DNA from: Deltaproteobacteria bacterium | Lineage (GTDB): Bacteria > Myxococcota_A > Polyangia > Haliangiales > Haliangiaceae | NCBI GenBank assembly: GCA_025353585.1 | Contig: JANXOM010000312.1 | Coordinates: 1-64,000, forward strand | DNA: 64,000 nt | Direction: 5' to 3' | In this document: one piece after another, positions 27,959 through 35,549 of the stretch | How positions within the stretch are numbered: the first letter of the stretch is position 1 | Layout of the letters: each line of letters starts with the position of its first letter | The notes under the pieces: model-generated | What the model was told of the DNA's origin: nothing | Seen by the model: only the letters and a program-made list of their open reading frames with translations | Database searches by the model: none | Translations under genes and position numbers: made by a program

Positions 27959-29611
27959 ATGCTCGGCCAGCTCGGCGATGCGGGCGGGGGCGTCACGCCG
28001 GCGCTCGAACGCCCGCCGCTGCCCTCCGCGATCGCCAACGCGAGCCCCGGGCTGGCGACGAGCGCGGCCACGCCGGGGCTCCCGGTCGGCGGCGGGCCCG
28101 CGCTGCCGAGCGACGATCCGGCGGCGATGGCGCGCGTGCTCGCGCAGATGGCGAACGAGATGTTCGGCGGAGGCGGTGCGCCGACCAGCGCGGCGCCGGT
28201 GCCGGCGCCGAGCGAAGCGCTCGGGGCGGTGACGTCGCCGCCGCCGGCGTGGGACGGAGCGCTCGCCGCCATGCGGCCGGGGGAGCCTTCGGCGGCGTTT
28301 GCCCCCGGCGGTGGGGCAGGGTTCGGCGTGCCGGCGCTCGACCTGCCCGGGCCGACGGCCATCGACGCCCCGCCCGCGTATGCCGTGCCGGCCCAGCGCG
28401 CGCCCGATCGCGGCTCGCCGCCCTCGCCGGGCACGTCGTCACCGGGCACGTCATCGCCGGGACCGCGCGACGGCGCCCCCGTGCGCGACCTCGGGGGCGA
28501 CGCGTTCGACGCGCGCGCCATCCGCAAGGACTTCCCGATCCTCGAGGAGCGGGTCGCCAGCGGGGAGCGCCTCGTCTGGCTCGATAACGGGGCCACCACG
28601 CAGAAGCCGCGCGCGGTCATCGACCGCCTGACGTACTTCTACGAGCACGAGAACTCGAACATCCACCGCGCCGCGCACACGCTCGCCGCGCGGGCGTCCG
28701 ATGCGTACGAACAGGCGCGCGAGATCACGCGAGAGTTCCTGAATGCCCCGGCGGCGTCGGAGATCATCTTCGTCCGCGGCGCGACCGAGGGCATCAACCT
28801 CATCGCGCAGAGCTGGGGCCGCCGCAACATCCGCAGCGGCGACGAGATCGTCATCACGCACCTCGAGCACCACGCGAACATCGTCCCGTGGCAGATGCTG
28901 TGCGCCGAGACCGGCGCGAAGCTGCGCGTGGCGCCCGTCGACGATCGCGGGGACGTGATCCTCGAGGCCTACGAGCGGCTCCTCTCGCCGCGGACGCGGC
29001 TCGTCGCGATCACGCAGGTGTCGAACGCGCTCGGCACGGTGACGCCCACGCGCGACATGGTCGCGATCTTCGCGCCCACCGGCATCGGCGTGGTGCACGG
29101 CAAGCGCGCGGTCCTCGACGCGATGCCGCCGTGGGAGGGCGGCGGCAACATGATCGCCGACGTCACCTTCGAGCGCACGGTGTACCAGCCGCCGCCGGCC
29201 CGCTTCGAGGCCGGCACCGGCAACATCGCGGACGCGGTCGGCCTCGGCGCCGCGCTCGACTACGTGATGAAGATCGGGATGGACGTCATCAGCCGCTACG
29301 AGCACGAGCTGCTCGGGTACGCGACCGAGCGCCTCGCGACGGTCCCGGGGCTCCACATGATCGGCACCGCGCGCGAGAAGGCGGGCGTGCTGTCGTTCGT
29401 GCTCGACGGCCAGCGGACGGAGGACGTCGGCGCGCTCCTGGACAAGGACGGGATCGCCGTCCGCTCGGGCCACCACTGCGCGCAGCCGATCCTGCGGCGG
29501 TTCGGCGTCGAGGCATCGGTCCGGGCGTCGCTCGCTTTCTACAATCTTCCCGCGGAGATCGACGCGCTCGTCGAATCGCTGCGGAAGATCCAGGGCGGCC
29601 GGCGGGCGTAA
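27959..29611 (+). CDS. Encapsulin cargo: SufS-like cysteine desulfurase lacking its PLP-lysine segment
   Basis: 550 residues. The first ~180 are Ala/Pro/Gly-rich and disordered-looking, with an amphipathic patch AQMANEMFGG, as expected of a family 2A encapsulin cargo. The rest is a group II cysteine desulfurase: LDNGATTQKP, RGATEGINLIAQ, HLEHHANIVPW, VSNALGTVTP, MPPWEGGGNMI, FEAGTGN and the catalytic-Cys loop SGHHCAQP (C507). However, MVAI (ending at base 29068) runs straight into FAPTGIG. By comparison with E. coli SufS about 38 residues are absent, including the PLP-contacting Asp and Gln and the Schiff-base Lys of SGHK, which occurs nowhere else in the protein. Upstream, ATG at 27917 is in the same frame but is closed by an amber codon (27932-27934). 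The protein as written cannot be a normal PLP desulfurase. Confidence 0.85.
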   Translation: MLGQLGDAGGGVTPALERPPLPSAIANASPGLATSAATPGLPVGGGPALPSDDPAAMARVLAQMANEMFGGGGAPTSAAPVPAPSEALGAVTSPPPAWDGALAAMRPGEPSAAFAPGGGAGFGVPALDLPGPTAIDAPPAYAVPAQRAPDRGSPPSPGTSSPGTSSPGPRDGAPVRDLGGDAFDARAIRKDFPILEERVASGERLVWLDNGATTQKPRAVIDRLTYFYEHENSNIHRAAHTLAARASDAYEQAREITREFLNAPAASEIIFVRGATEGINLIAQSWGRRNIRSGDEIVITHLEHHANIVPWQMLCAETGAKLRVAPVDDRGDVILEAYERLLSPRTRLVAITQVSNALGTVTPTRDMVAIFAPTGIGVVHGKRAVLDAMPPWEGGGNMIADVTFERTVYQPPPARFEAGTGNIADAVGLGAALDYVMKIGMDVISRYEHELLGYATERLATVPGLHMIGTAREKAGVLSFVLDGQRTEDVGALLDKDGIAVRSGHHCAQPILRRFGVEASVRASLAFYNLPAEIDALVESLRKIQGGRRA

Positions 29612-29629
29612 CTCACGGCGCAGCGCGTC

Positions 29630-29658
29630 ATCCGTTATTGCGGATCCGTCCCAACGGA
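29630..29658. promoter_or_regulatory. Two adjacent palindromes upstream of the rhodanese promoter
   Basis: ATCCG-TTATTG-CGGAT (29630-29645) abuts TCCGT-CCCA-ACGGA (29645-29658). The first contains TCCGTTAT, repeated 50 bp later inside the promoter palindrome. They may be operator sites or, for the desulfurase transcript, hairpins near its 3' end; no T-run follows. Confidence 0.4.
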
Positions 29659-29662
29659 CCCC

Positions 29663-29698
29663 TTGCCAACCATAGCGGTGTCCGTTATAACAGACACC
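29663..29698 (+). promoter_or_regulatory. Rhodanese promoter with overlapping 22-bp operator-like palindrome
   Basis: TTGCCA (29663-29668) and TATAAC (29686-29691) are spaced by 17 bases. Seven bases then separate the -10 from the ATG at 29699, so the transcript should begin at or next to the start codon. Bases 29677-29698 form an inverted repeat (GGTGTCCGTTA / TAACAGACACC) with one mismatched pair, centred on the -10. A bound regulator would block the polymerase directly. Confidence 0.65.
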
Positions 29699-30034
29699 AT
29701 GGTCGCGACGCTCACCGCCCTCGAAGCCGCAGCGCTGATTGCCAGCTCGCGAGTCGAGGTGATCGACGTCCGGGACTACGACGAGTTCAACGCCGGCCAA
29801 TTGCCGGAGGCCCGCGCGGTGCCGCTCGACCTCCTCCGCGCCGACACCGATGCCGAGCTGCACGGCACGAAGGCCGGCGTCCTGTTTGTCTGCGCGCGCG
29901 GCTCGCGCAGCCTGTCCGCGGCGAAGATGGCGGAGCGTCTCGGCTACGAGAACGTGTACAGCCTCGACGGCGGCACGAGCGCGTGGGCCGCCGCTGGCCT
30001 GCCGATCGTGGCCGGCCAGCGTCACGCGGCGTGA
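29699..30034 (+). CDS. Single-domain rhodanese (sulfurtransferase)
   Basis: 111 residues from the ATG at 29699. It has the compact rhodanese fold: ALEAAALI, VEVIDVRDYDEFNAGQLPEA, then the active loop CARGSRS with C65, and SLDGGTSAWAAAGLP. Such proteins carry sulfur as a Cys persulfide between donors and acceptors. It lies 87 bases downstream of the desulfurase and has its own strong promoter overlapped by a palindrome, suggesting separate, possibly sulfur- or stress-dependent control. Rhodaneses are plausible partners of family 2A encapsulin/desulfurase loci, so it may move sulfur to or from the compartment (inference). Cytosolic. Confidence 0.88.
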   Translation: MVATLTALEAAALIASSRVEVIDVRDYDEFNAGQLPEARAVPLDLLRADTDAELHGTKAGVLFVCARGSRSLSAAKMAERLGYENVYSLDGGTSAWAAAGLPIVAGQRHAA

Positions 30035-30072
30035 CCCGGTAGCCGCGCCGGGCGCGAGCGCCTGCGCGACGC

Positions 30073-30222
30073 TTACCGCAGAGCAAGGGAGCACGCAAAG
30101 AGTGAGGAGCAGATCGAGAGGGGTTGGTTCGCCTGTTCCCATGGGCGCGCAGGCAAAGCCCCTGGGATCAAACCCTCTCGCGCTGCTCCTCACTCTTTGC
30201 GTGCTCCTTTGCTCTGCGGTAA
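30073..30222. repeat. 150-bp imperfect palindromic element between convergent genes
   Basis: Outer arms of 40 bases (30073-30112 and 30183-30222) are inverted copies with one mismatch. An inner pair, CGAGAGGGGTT (30115-30125) and AACCCTCTCG (30171-30180), continues the stem, and a small hairpin around TTCCCATGGG closes it. It fills the gap between the rhodanese and glycosyltransferase-like stops. It looks like a REP/MITE-type structured repeat and may also act as a two-way terminator. No target duplication is certain. Confidence 0.8.
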
Positions 30223-30237
30223 ACGTCTCGCCCGCGC

Positions 30238-31101
30238 TCACCCCTCGGTGGCCACCGCGTCATTTCTGACCCTCGCGACCGCCGCGGCGATCGTGGCCGT
30301 CGGATCCAGCGCGCGGAACGCCGCGACCTGCCGCGCGGCCACCGCGAGGAAGCGCGCGCGGTCGGCGAGCAGCGCCGCGACGTCGTCGGCGAACGCCGCA
30401 GTTCGGGCCCACGCGATCGCGTCGTCATATGCCGCGGCGGTCGGATCGGTGCTCGGCTCGCTGATCACCGGGCAGCCTCGCAACAGCGGATAAAAGCAGC
30501 GGATCGGCTCGAACAACGCGTCGTCGTCCGTCTTGTGCAGGTTGATCACCGCGAGCGCGCGGTCGATGCGCGCGTCGCGGACGGGGCCGTACTCGCCGAA
30601 CACCGCCGTCACGGCGAGCCCGCGCGCGGCCACCGCGTCGAGCAACGCCGCGCGCCGGGGCGTGATGACGCCGTAGAACAGGAGCTCGTCGCCGGGCTCG
30701 CGGGCCACACCAGGCGCGAGCGCCGCGCACGTCCAGAACGGGATGACCGACGCGCGCGCGTGCCCGAGCTCGCGGATGTTGCGCGCCGAGTAGTCCCAGA
30801 CGCGGTGACGCGCGAGCAGGCCGCGATACACCGGCGACGCGAGCGGCCAGTCCGTCGGCGGCACGAGGCGCTCGCTGTTGAAGATGATCGTGTCCGGCGG
30901 GAGCGCGGCCGCGTGCCCTGCGTCGAGGAGGTGCGCGCACGCGACGATGTTGATGGCGCCGCCGTCGATCGTGTTGTCGGCCTGCGTGACCGCTTCGCCG
31001 CACGCGCCGAGGCTCGCGTGGAGGTACGCGACCGCCTCGGCGACCGCGTGGGCGTGCGGATAGTCGGCCGGCTGGATCCGCGTGATGTGGAACGGCTTCA
31101 C
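30238..31101 (-). CDS. Glycosyltransferase-like protein of unknown specificity
   Basis: 287 residues from the GTG at 31101 (an ATG at 31149 is possible). It has the flavour of a GT-B glycosyltransferase C-terminal half: DTIIFNSERL, VWDYSARNIREL, DELLFYGVITPRRAALLDA, VINLHKTDD and RCFYPLLRGCPVISEPS, the last resembling the donor-binding region. No classical EX7E pair is certain. TATCGT 16 bases upstream of the GTG lies inside the longer reading, arguing for the shorter start. No sugar genes are adjacent, so the acceptor is unknown. Confidence 0.5.
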   Translation of the reverse strand: MKPFHITRIQPADYPHAHAVAEAVAYLHASLGACGEAVTQADNTIDGGAINIVACAHLLDAGHAAALPPDTIIFNSERLVPPTDWPLASPVYRGLLARHRVWDYSARNIRELGHARASVIPFWTCAALAPGVAREPGDELLFYGVITPRRAALLDAVAARGLAVTAVFGEYGPVRDARIDRALAVINLHKTDDDALFEPIRCFYPLLRGCPVISEPSTDPTAAAYDDAIAWARTAAFADDVAALLADRARFLAVAARQVAAFRALDPTATIAAAVARVRNDAVATEG

Positions 31102-31188
31102 GGGGCGCTTTGTCCCGACGATAGCGCCGGCCCGGGCCCCGCCGGCCAAGAAGTTGCCTCCGTTCGCCGCGCGGCGTCAGCTACGAAC

Positions 31189-31710
31189 ATGAAGCGCCCC
31201 TGGCCGAGCGTGGCCGCGTCGTACCTGAACTACGCCGAGAGCGGCGTCCTCGTGTTGATCGGGGCCGTGCTGGTGATCCTGGCCGTGCTGCTCCTCGGGA
31301 CGGGCGTCATCGCGCTGATCGAGGCCACGCAGAACCACACCGTCGGCCACGAGGCGATCGAGATCCTCAACAGCGTGCTGCTGGTCATGATGACGATGGA
31401 GATCGTCTACACGGTCGCCATCTCGCTGCAGTCGCACACGCTGGTCGCCGAACCGTTCCTCATCATCGGCACGATCGCGGCCATCCGGCGCATGCTCGTC
31501 ATCACGGCCACCAGCGTCGACAACGAGAACAACCCCGCGGTCTTCGGCAATACGCTGATCGAGCTCGGGCTCCTCGCGGCGATGGTGATCGCGCTCGCGA
31601 TCGCGATCTGGATCCTGCGTCACAGCAAGACGCTCAAGAGCGTCGAGCCGCTCCCCGTCGTCGCGCATGACGACGAGGGTGGCGCGCACGGCAGCGGCCA
31701 CGCCGAGTAA
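31189..31710 (+). CDS. PsiE-family small membrane protein
   Basis: 173 residues with about four hydrophobic segments (VLVLIGAVLVILAVLLLG, SVLLVMMTMEIVYTVAI, EPFLIIGTIAAIRRMLVI, LGLLAAMVIALAIAIWIL). The EPFLIIG...IRRMLVIT block is the hallmark of phosphate-starvation-inducible PsiE proteins. The His/Asp-rich tail (HDDEGGAHGSGHAE) may bind metal. Role unknown even in E. coli. Nothing nearby connects it to phosphate uptake. Confidence 0.8.
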   Translation: MKRPWPSVAASYLNYAESGVLVLIGAVLVILAVLLLGTGVIALIEATQNHTVGHEAIEILNSVLLVMMTMEIVYTVAISLQSHTLVAEPFLIIGTIAAIRRMLVITATSVDNENNPAVFGNTLIELGLLAAMVIALAIAIWILRHSKTLKSVEPLPVVAHDDEGGAHGSGHAE

Positions 31711-31780
31711 AAGCCGGCGCGGCGCCCCGGCCATCGCATGCGCGCGCGTCCTCCGGACCGGCGCGCCTCCTCGAGCCGTG

Positions 31781-32071
31781 CTACTTCACGGCGAGGAGGT
31801 CGACCTTGCGGATGTCGGGCGGCGAGGCGAGGAGCTCGTCCGCCTTGCCCATCAGCGCCGCGGCGATGCGGCCCTGCAGGTGGGCGGTGCGGCCGGCCTC
31901 GTCCGCGAACGTGTCGAAGATGCCGAACGTGGTCGGGCTCGCCTGGAACGCGTACCAGGCGACCGTCTGGGCCTCGTCCCGCGCGAGGGCCTGGGCGCTC
32001 TTCAAGAGCTCGGCGACGGCGGATTCTTTCCCGGGCTTGGCTTCGAGCAGAGCGAGGATGCCGAATTTCAT
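31781..32071 (-). CDS. Antibiotic-biosynthesis-monooxygenase (ABM) domain protein
   Basis: 96 residues: MKFGILALLEAKPGKESAVAE, then TVAWYAFQASPTTFGIFDTF and an amphipathic C-terminal helix, the dimeric ferredoxin-like ABM fold. These small proteins are quinol- or small-aromatic-modifying monooxygenases or simple binding proteins. The open frame runs upstream to 32143, but homology begins at MKF. A CATGCT hexamer six bases upstream is a weak leaderless signal. Confidence 0.75.
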   Translation of the reverse strand: MKFGILALLEAKPGKESAVAELLKSAQALARDEAQTVAWYAFQASPTTFGIFDTFADEAGRTAHLQGRIAAALMGKADELLASPPDIRKVDLLAVK

Positions 32072-32172
32072 GTCCGCAGCATGCGTCCCCGGCGCGGCGC
32101 GCGGCAGAGGCGGAAACGACACAGATGGTATCGAGAGCGCCATCGCGCGGTCCGGGCGTGGTATCGCCGGGC

Positions 32173-33126
32173 ATGCGCGCCTACGCGAGCGACAAGTTCG
32201 GCGAGATCTCGGATCTCCGGCTACAGGACGTGCCGAAGCCGGTACCCACCGCGGACCAGATCCTCGTGGAGGTGCGCGCGGCCGCCGTGAACCCGGCGGA
32301 CCTCAAAGTGCTCGGGCACAAGGACGGCGGCCGCTTCCTGCACGCCGCGAGCTTCCCGTTGATCCTCGGCTACGACTTCAGCGGCGTGGTGCGCGAGGTC
32401 GGCGCGGCGAGCGCGCCCCACGCGGTCGGCGACGAGGTCTACGGCTTCTTGCCGTACGCGCGCACCACGCGCGGGGGCACGTACGCGGAGTTCGTGGCGG
32501 TCGGCGCGGCCGCGGCGGCGAAGAAGTCGGCCGCGGTCACCCACGAGCAGGCGGCGGCAGCGGCGACGGCGGCGACGACCGCGCTCCAGGCGCTCCGCGA
32601 CAAGGGCCGGCTGGCCGCCGGTCAGCGCGTGCTCGTGAACGGCGGGTCGGGCGGCGTCGGCGGCTTCGCCGTGCAGATCGCGAAGGCGCTCGGCGCCACG
32701 GTGTCCGCGACGTGCAGCGCCGGCAAGATGGCCCACGTCACCGAGTCCGGCGCCGATCAGGTCATCGACTACAAGGCCACGCCGCTCGGCGCGCTCACCG
32801 AGACGTTCGACCTCGTGCTCGACGTCGCGTCCACGTCGAGCTACGGCACGTGCGCGCATCTCCTGAACCCGGGGGGCGCGTACGTCACGCTCATGCCGTC
32901 GGTGGGCCTGGTTTTCGGGCTGATGCGCACGCTGTTCTCCTCGCGGCGCTGCGGCTTCGTGATGGTGAAGCCGGTCGCGGCGGACTTCGCGCAGATCTCG
33001 ACGTGGTTCGACGAGGGCAAGCTGCGGCCGCAGGTGGACTCGACGTTTCCGCTGGCGGACCTGCCGCGCGCGCTCGAGCACCTGCACTCCGGCGGGGTGC
33101 GCGGCAAGATCGCGATCACCATCTAG
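32173..33126 (+). CDS. Quinone-oxidoreductase-like medium-chain dehydrogenase
   Basis: 317 residues. GroES-like N-terminal domain with VEVRAAAVNPADLKVL and LGYDFSGVVREVG, and a Rossmann domain with LVNGGSGGVGGFAVQIAKALGA (NADPH-binding glycine loop). Structural-zinc cysteines are absent, as in zeta-crystallin-type NADPH:quinone or enone reductases. It is followed 18 bases later by a GlxA-type regulator on the same strand, which may control it. Confidence 0.87.
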   Translation: MRAYASDKFGEISDLRLQDVPKPVPTADQILVEVRAAAVNPADLKVLGHKDGGRFLHAASFPLILGYDFSGVVREVGAASAPHAVGDEVYGFLPYARTTRGGTYAEFVAVGAAAAAKKSAAVTHEQAAAAATAATTALQALRDKGRLAAGQRVLVNGGSGGVGGFAVQIAKALGATVSATCSAGKMAHVTESGADQVIDYKATPLGALTETFDLVLDVASTSSYGTCAHLLNPGGAYVTLMPSVGLVFGLMRTLFSSRRCGFVMVKPVAADFAQISTWFDEGKLRPQVDSTFPLADLPRALEHLHSGGVRGKIAITI

Positions 33127-33144
33127 CGAGCGGAGAGCCACCCG

Positions 33145-34083
33145 ATGCGCATCGCCGTGCTCGCTCTGGACGAGGTCTTCGACACAGGCCTCGCGTCCAT
33201 CCTCGACACGTTCTCCGCCGCCAATGACCTCGCCGGCGAGCCGCGGTTCGTCGTCTCGCTCATCGCGGTGCGGCCGGCGGTGCGGACGGGGCAGGGCCTC
33301 ACGGTGCCGGTCGCCGCGCCTCCGCGGCGGGCGCCCGATCTCGTGATAGTGCCGGCGCTGGCGTGCAAGCAGCCGGAGACGATCGTCGCGGCGCTGGCCC
33401 GCCCGGACGTCGGCGAGGCGATGGCGCTCGTCCAGCGCTGGTACGCGCGCGGGGTCCGGGTGGCGGCCGCGTGCACGGGGACGTTCGTGCTCGGCCGCGC
33501 CGGCGTGCTCGACGGCCGCCGGGCCACGACGAGCTGGTGGCTCGGGCCCGCGTTCCGCAAGGAGTTCCCGGCGGTGGAGCTCGACGAGGCGGAGATGCTG
33601 ATCGCCGACGGTGCCGCTCTGACGGCGGGGGCGGCGCTGGCGCACGTGGACCTCGCGCTCGCGGTCATCCGCGAGAAGAGCCCCGATCTCGCGAGCGTGG
33701 TCGCGCGGTACTTGCTGTGCGAGCAGCGGCCCTCGCAGGCGCCGTTCATCGCGCCCGGTCACCTCGCGCACGACGACGAGCTCGTGAAGGCGTTCGAGCG
33801 CTGGATCCGCCGCAACCTGCGCGAGCCGTTCGAGCTGGCCCGCGCCGCGCGCGCCGTCGGCTCGAGCGAGCGCACGCTGCAGCGCCGCATCCGCGCCGTG
33901 CTGGGCAAGCCGCCGATCGCGTTCGTGCAGGACCTGCGGCTCGAGCGCGCGGTACACCTGCTCCGCGTCACCCGCGACAGCGTGGACGCGATCGCGGGGT
34001 CTGTTGGCTACGGCGACGGCTCCACGCTGCGCGCGCTGCTGCGGCGCAAGTTGCGCACCGGGGTCCGCGAGCTGCGGAGCTAA
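33145..34083 (+). CDS. GlxA-type transcriptional regulator (DJ-1/PfpI + AraC HTH)
   Basis: 312 residues. The N-terminal half is a DJ-1/PfpI-like sensor (AACTGTFVLGRAGVLDGRRATTSWW, Cys in the nucleophile position). The C-terminal half is an AraC/XylS DNA-binding domain (LARAARAVGSSERTLQRRIRA ... DSVDAIAGSVGYGDGSTLRALLRRKL). GGAGAG about nine bases before the ATG serves as ribosome site, fitting an internal operon gene. It likely regulates the oxidoreductase upstream; the inducer is unknown. Confidence 0.88.
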   Translation: MRIAVLALDEVFDTGLASILDTFSAANDLAGEPRFVVSLIAVRPAVRTGQGLTVPVAAPPRRAPDLVIVPALACKQPETIVAALARPDVGEAMALVQRWYARGVRVAAACTGTFVLGRAGVLDGRRATTSWWLGPAFRKEFPAVELDEAEMLIADGAALTAGAALAHVDLALAVIREKSPDLASVVARYLLCEQRPSQAPFIAPGHLAHDDELVKAFERWIRRNLREPFELARAARAVGSSERTLQRRIRAVLGKPPIAFVQDLRLERAVHLLRVTRDSVDAIAGSVGYGDGSTLRALLRRKLRTGVRELRS

Positions 34084-34162
34084 CGCTCCCGCCTCGGACC
34101 GATCGGCCACGGCGTCCACGCGCCCCGGACGTCAAGAGGGAAGCCGAGGAGGTCCGCGAGGC

Positions 34163-34924
34163 TCAGCGCGCGGTGAGGCCGCCGTCGACGACCATCTCCG
34201 CGCCCGTCACGAACTTGGCCTCCTCGCTCGCGAGGTAGAGCACCAGGTAGGCGACGTCGTCGACCTCGCCGATGCGGCGCAGGGGGGCCGCGTTCTCGAG
34301 GAGCTTCTTCATCTTCTCCGGCTCCTCGGAGCGCGTGATCAGCGCCTGCACCATCGGCGTGTCGATGAACGACGGGTGCACCGAGTTGCAGCGAATGTTG
34401 TAGCCGCAGCGCGCCGCGTGGAGGGCCACCGACTTCGTCAGGAGCCGCACGGCGCCCTTGCTCGAGCAGTACGCCGGCGTGTTCGGATCCGCGACGAGCC
34501 CGGCCACCGACGACAGGTTGATGATCGATCCGCCGCCGGTCGTCTTCATCACGCGCACGGCGTTCTGGCAGCCGAGGAACGTGCCGTCGGCGTTGACCGC
34601 GTGCTGCAGCCGCCATTGCTGGAGCGTCACCTTCTCGATGTCGCCCCACACCGCGATGCCGGCCGCGTTGACGAGGATGTCGAGGCGCCCGAACAAGGAG
34701 ACGGTCTCGTCGACGAGCGCGATCCACGCGGCCTCGTCGGTGACGTCGAGCGCGCGAAAGACGTGCGGGGCTCCGAGCTCGGCCGCGGCCGCCTCGCCCT
34801 GCGGCACGTCGCGATCGGTGAGCCCCACGCGCGCGCCCTCGGCGGCGAGCCGCCGTGCACAGCCTCGACCGAGCCCCGATGCGGCGCCGGTCACGATCGC
34901 TACCTTGTCCTGGACGCGTCCCAT
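34163..34924 (-). CDS. Short-chain dehydrogenase/reductase
   Basis: 253 residues, classical SDR: TGAASGLG (12-19), NAAG (86-89), Ser138/139, Y152-x3-K156 and the C-terminal VTGAEMVVDGG. D37 after beta-2 (GLTDRD) suggests NAD rather than NADP. Substrate unknown. The promoter hexamer TAACGT lies seven bases upstream, partly inside the end of the following methyltransferase gene region. Confidence 0.88.
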   Translation of the reverse strand: MGRVQDKVAIVTGAASGLGRGCARRLAAEGARVGLTDRDVPQGEAAAAELGAPHVFRALDVTDEAAWIALVDETVSLFGRLDILVNAAGIAVWGDIEKVTLQQWRLQHAVNADGTFLGCQNAVRVMKTTGGGSIINLSSVAGLVADPNTPAYCSSKGAVRLLTKSVALHAARCGYNIRCNSVHPSFIDTPMVQALITRSEEPEKMKKLLENAAPLRRIGEVDDVAYLVLYLASEEAKFVTGAEMVVDGGLTAR

Positions 34925-34931
34925 GCGCGGG

Positions 34932-34937
34932 ACGTTA
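34932..34937 (-). promoter_or_regulatory. -10-like TAACGT, leaderless type
   Basis: Minus-strand TAACGT, seven bases, then the SDR ATG at 34924. The hexamer overlaps the last codons of the upstream methyltransferase gene. Confidence 0.45.
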
Positions 34938-35549
34938 CGCGAGTTCCATGATGTAGACAGGCTGCACCGGATCGGCGCGCAGCGCGCGGAGCGAGAAGCC
35001 GACGCCGCGGGCGAGCGCGGCGATGGTGGTGGCGGGTGGCGCCGTGCGCAGGACCAGCGGGCCGAACGCGTGGCGCAGGATCGGGGAGCGGATGTGATCG
35101 GCGTGCGCGTGGAGGCGCGTCGCGCTCGCGGCGGGATCGAGCTCCACGATCACGAGCCGCTGGCGCACCACGCGGCGCAGCTCGCGCAGCGTGCGCGCGC
35201 GATCGCGGACGTGCCGGATCGACGACAGGCAGATCGCGACGTCGATCGACGCATCGGCCAGCGGCAGGGCCTCGCCGCTCGCGCGGACGACGCCGGCGCG
35301 CGCGAAGTCGCGGCTCGGCTCCACCGCCACCACGCAGAGGCCCGGGTGGCGCGCCCGGGCCGCGCGCGCGAACGTGCCAGGTCCGCAGCCGAGGTCGAGC
35401 AGCCGCTCGGTGCCGGTCAGGCCGAGACCGTCGAGGAGGCGCTCGTCGAGATCCCCGAACGCCGGCCGCTCGGCCCGGGCGTATCGCCGCGCGCTCTCCC
35501 CCTCGAACGGGCGGCGGTAGAGCAAGCGGTCGAGGAGGGCCACGAACAC
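34935..35549 (-). CDS. Class I SAM-dependent methyltransferase
   Basis: 204 residues from the GTG at 35549 (another GTG at 35543). Motif I LLDLGCGPGTFARAA, an acidic residue at the end of beta-2 (VVAVEPSRD), and a UbiE-like GEALPLADASIDVAICLSSIRHV. The substrate cannot be predicted. The open frame extends to 35864 with unconserved sequence. TAGCGT (35561-35566) lies 11 bases upstream of the GTG, leaving a very short leader. The SDR gene follows on the same strand. Confidence 0.8.
   Translation of the reverse strand: MFVALLDRLLYRRPFEGESARRYARAERPAFGDLDERLLDGLGLTGTERLLDLGCGPGTFARAARARHPGLCVVAVEPSRDFARAGVVRASGEALPLADASIDVAICLSSIRHVRDRARTLRELRRVVRQRLVIVELDPAASATRLHAHADHIRSPILRHAFGPLVLRTAPPATTIAALARGVGFSLRALRADPVQPVYIMELA

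Noticed and set aside
27959-29611. Calling the desulfurase a plain pseudogene
   Set aside because: The frame is open over 550 codons with good codon use and all other motifs intact; the gap is in frame, so a derived protein or an assembly error remains as likely.
31189-31710. Phosphate-starvation operon
   Set aside because: Only a PsiE-like protein is present; no pho or pst genes are near.
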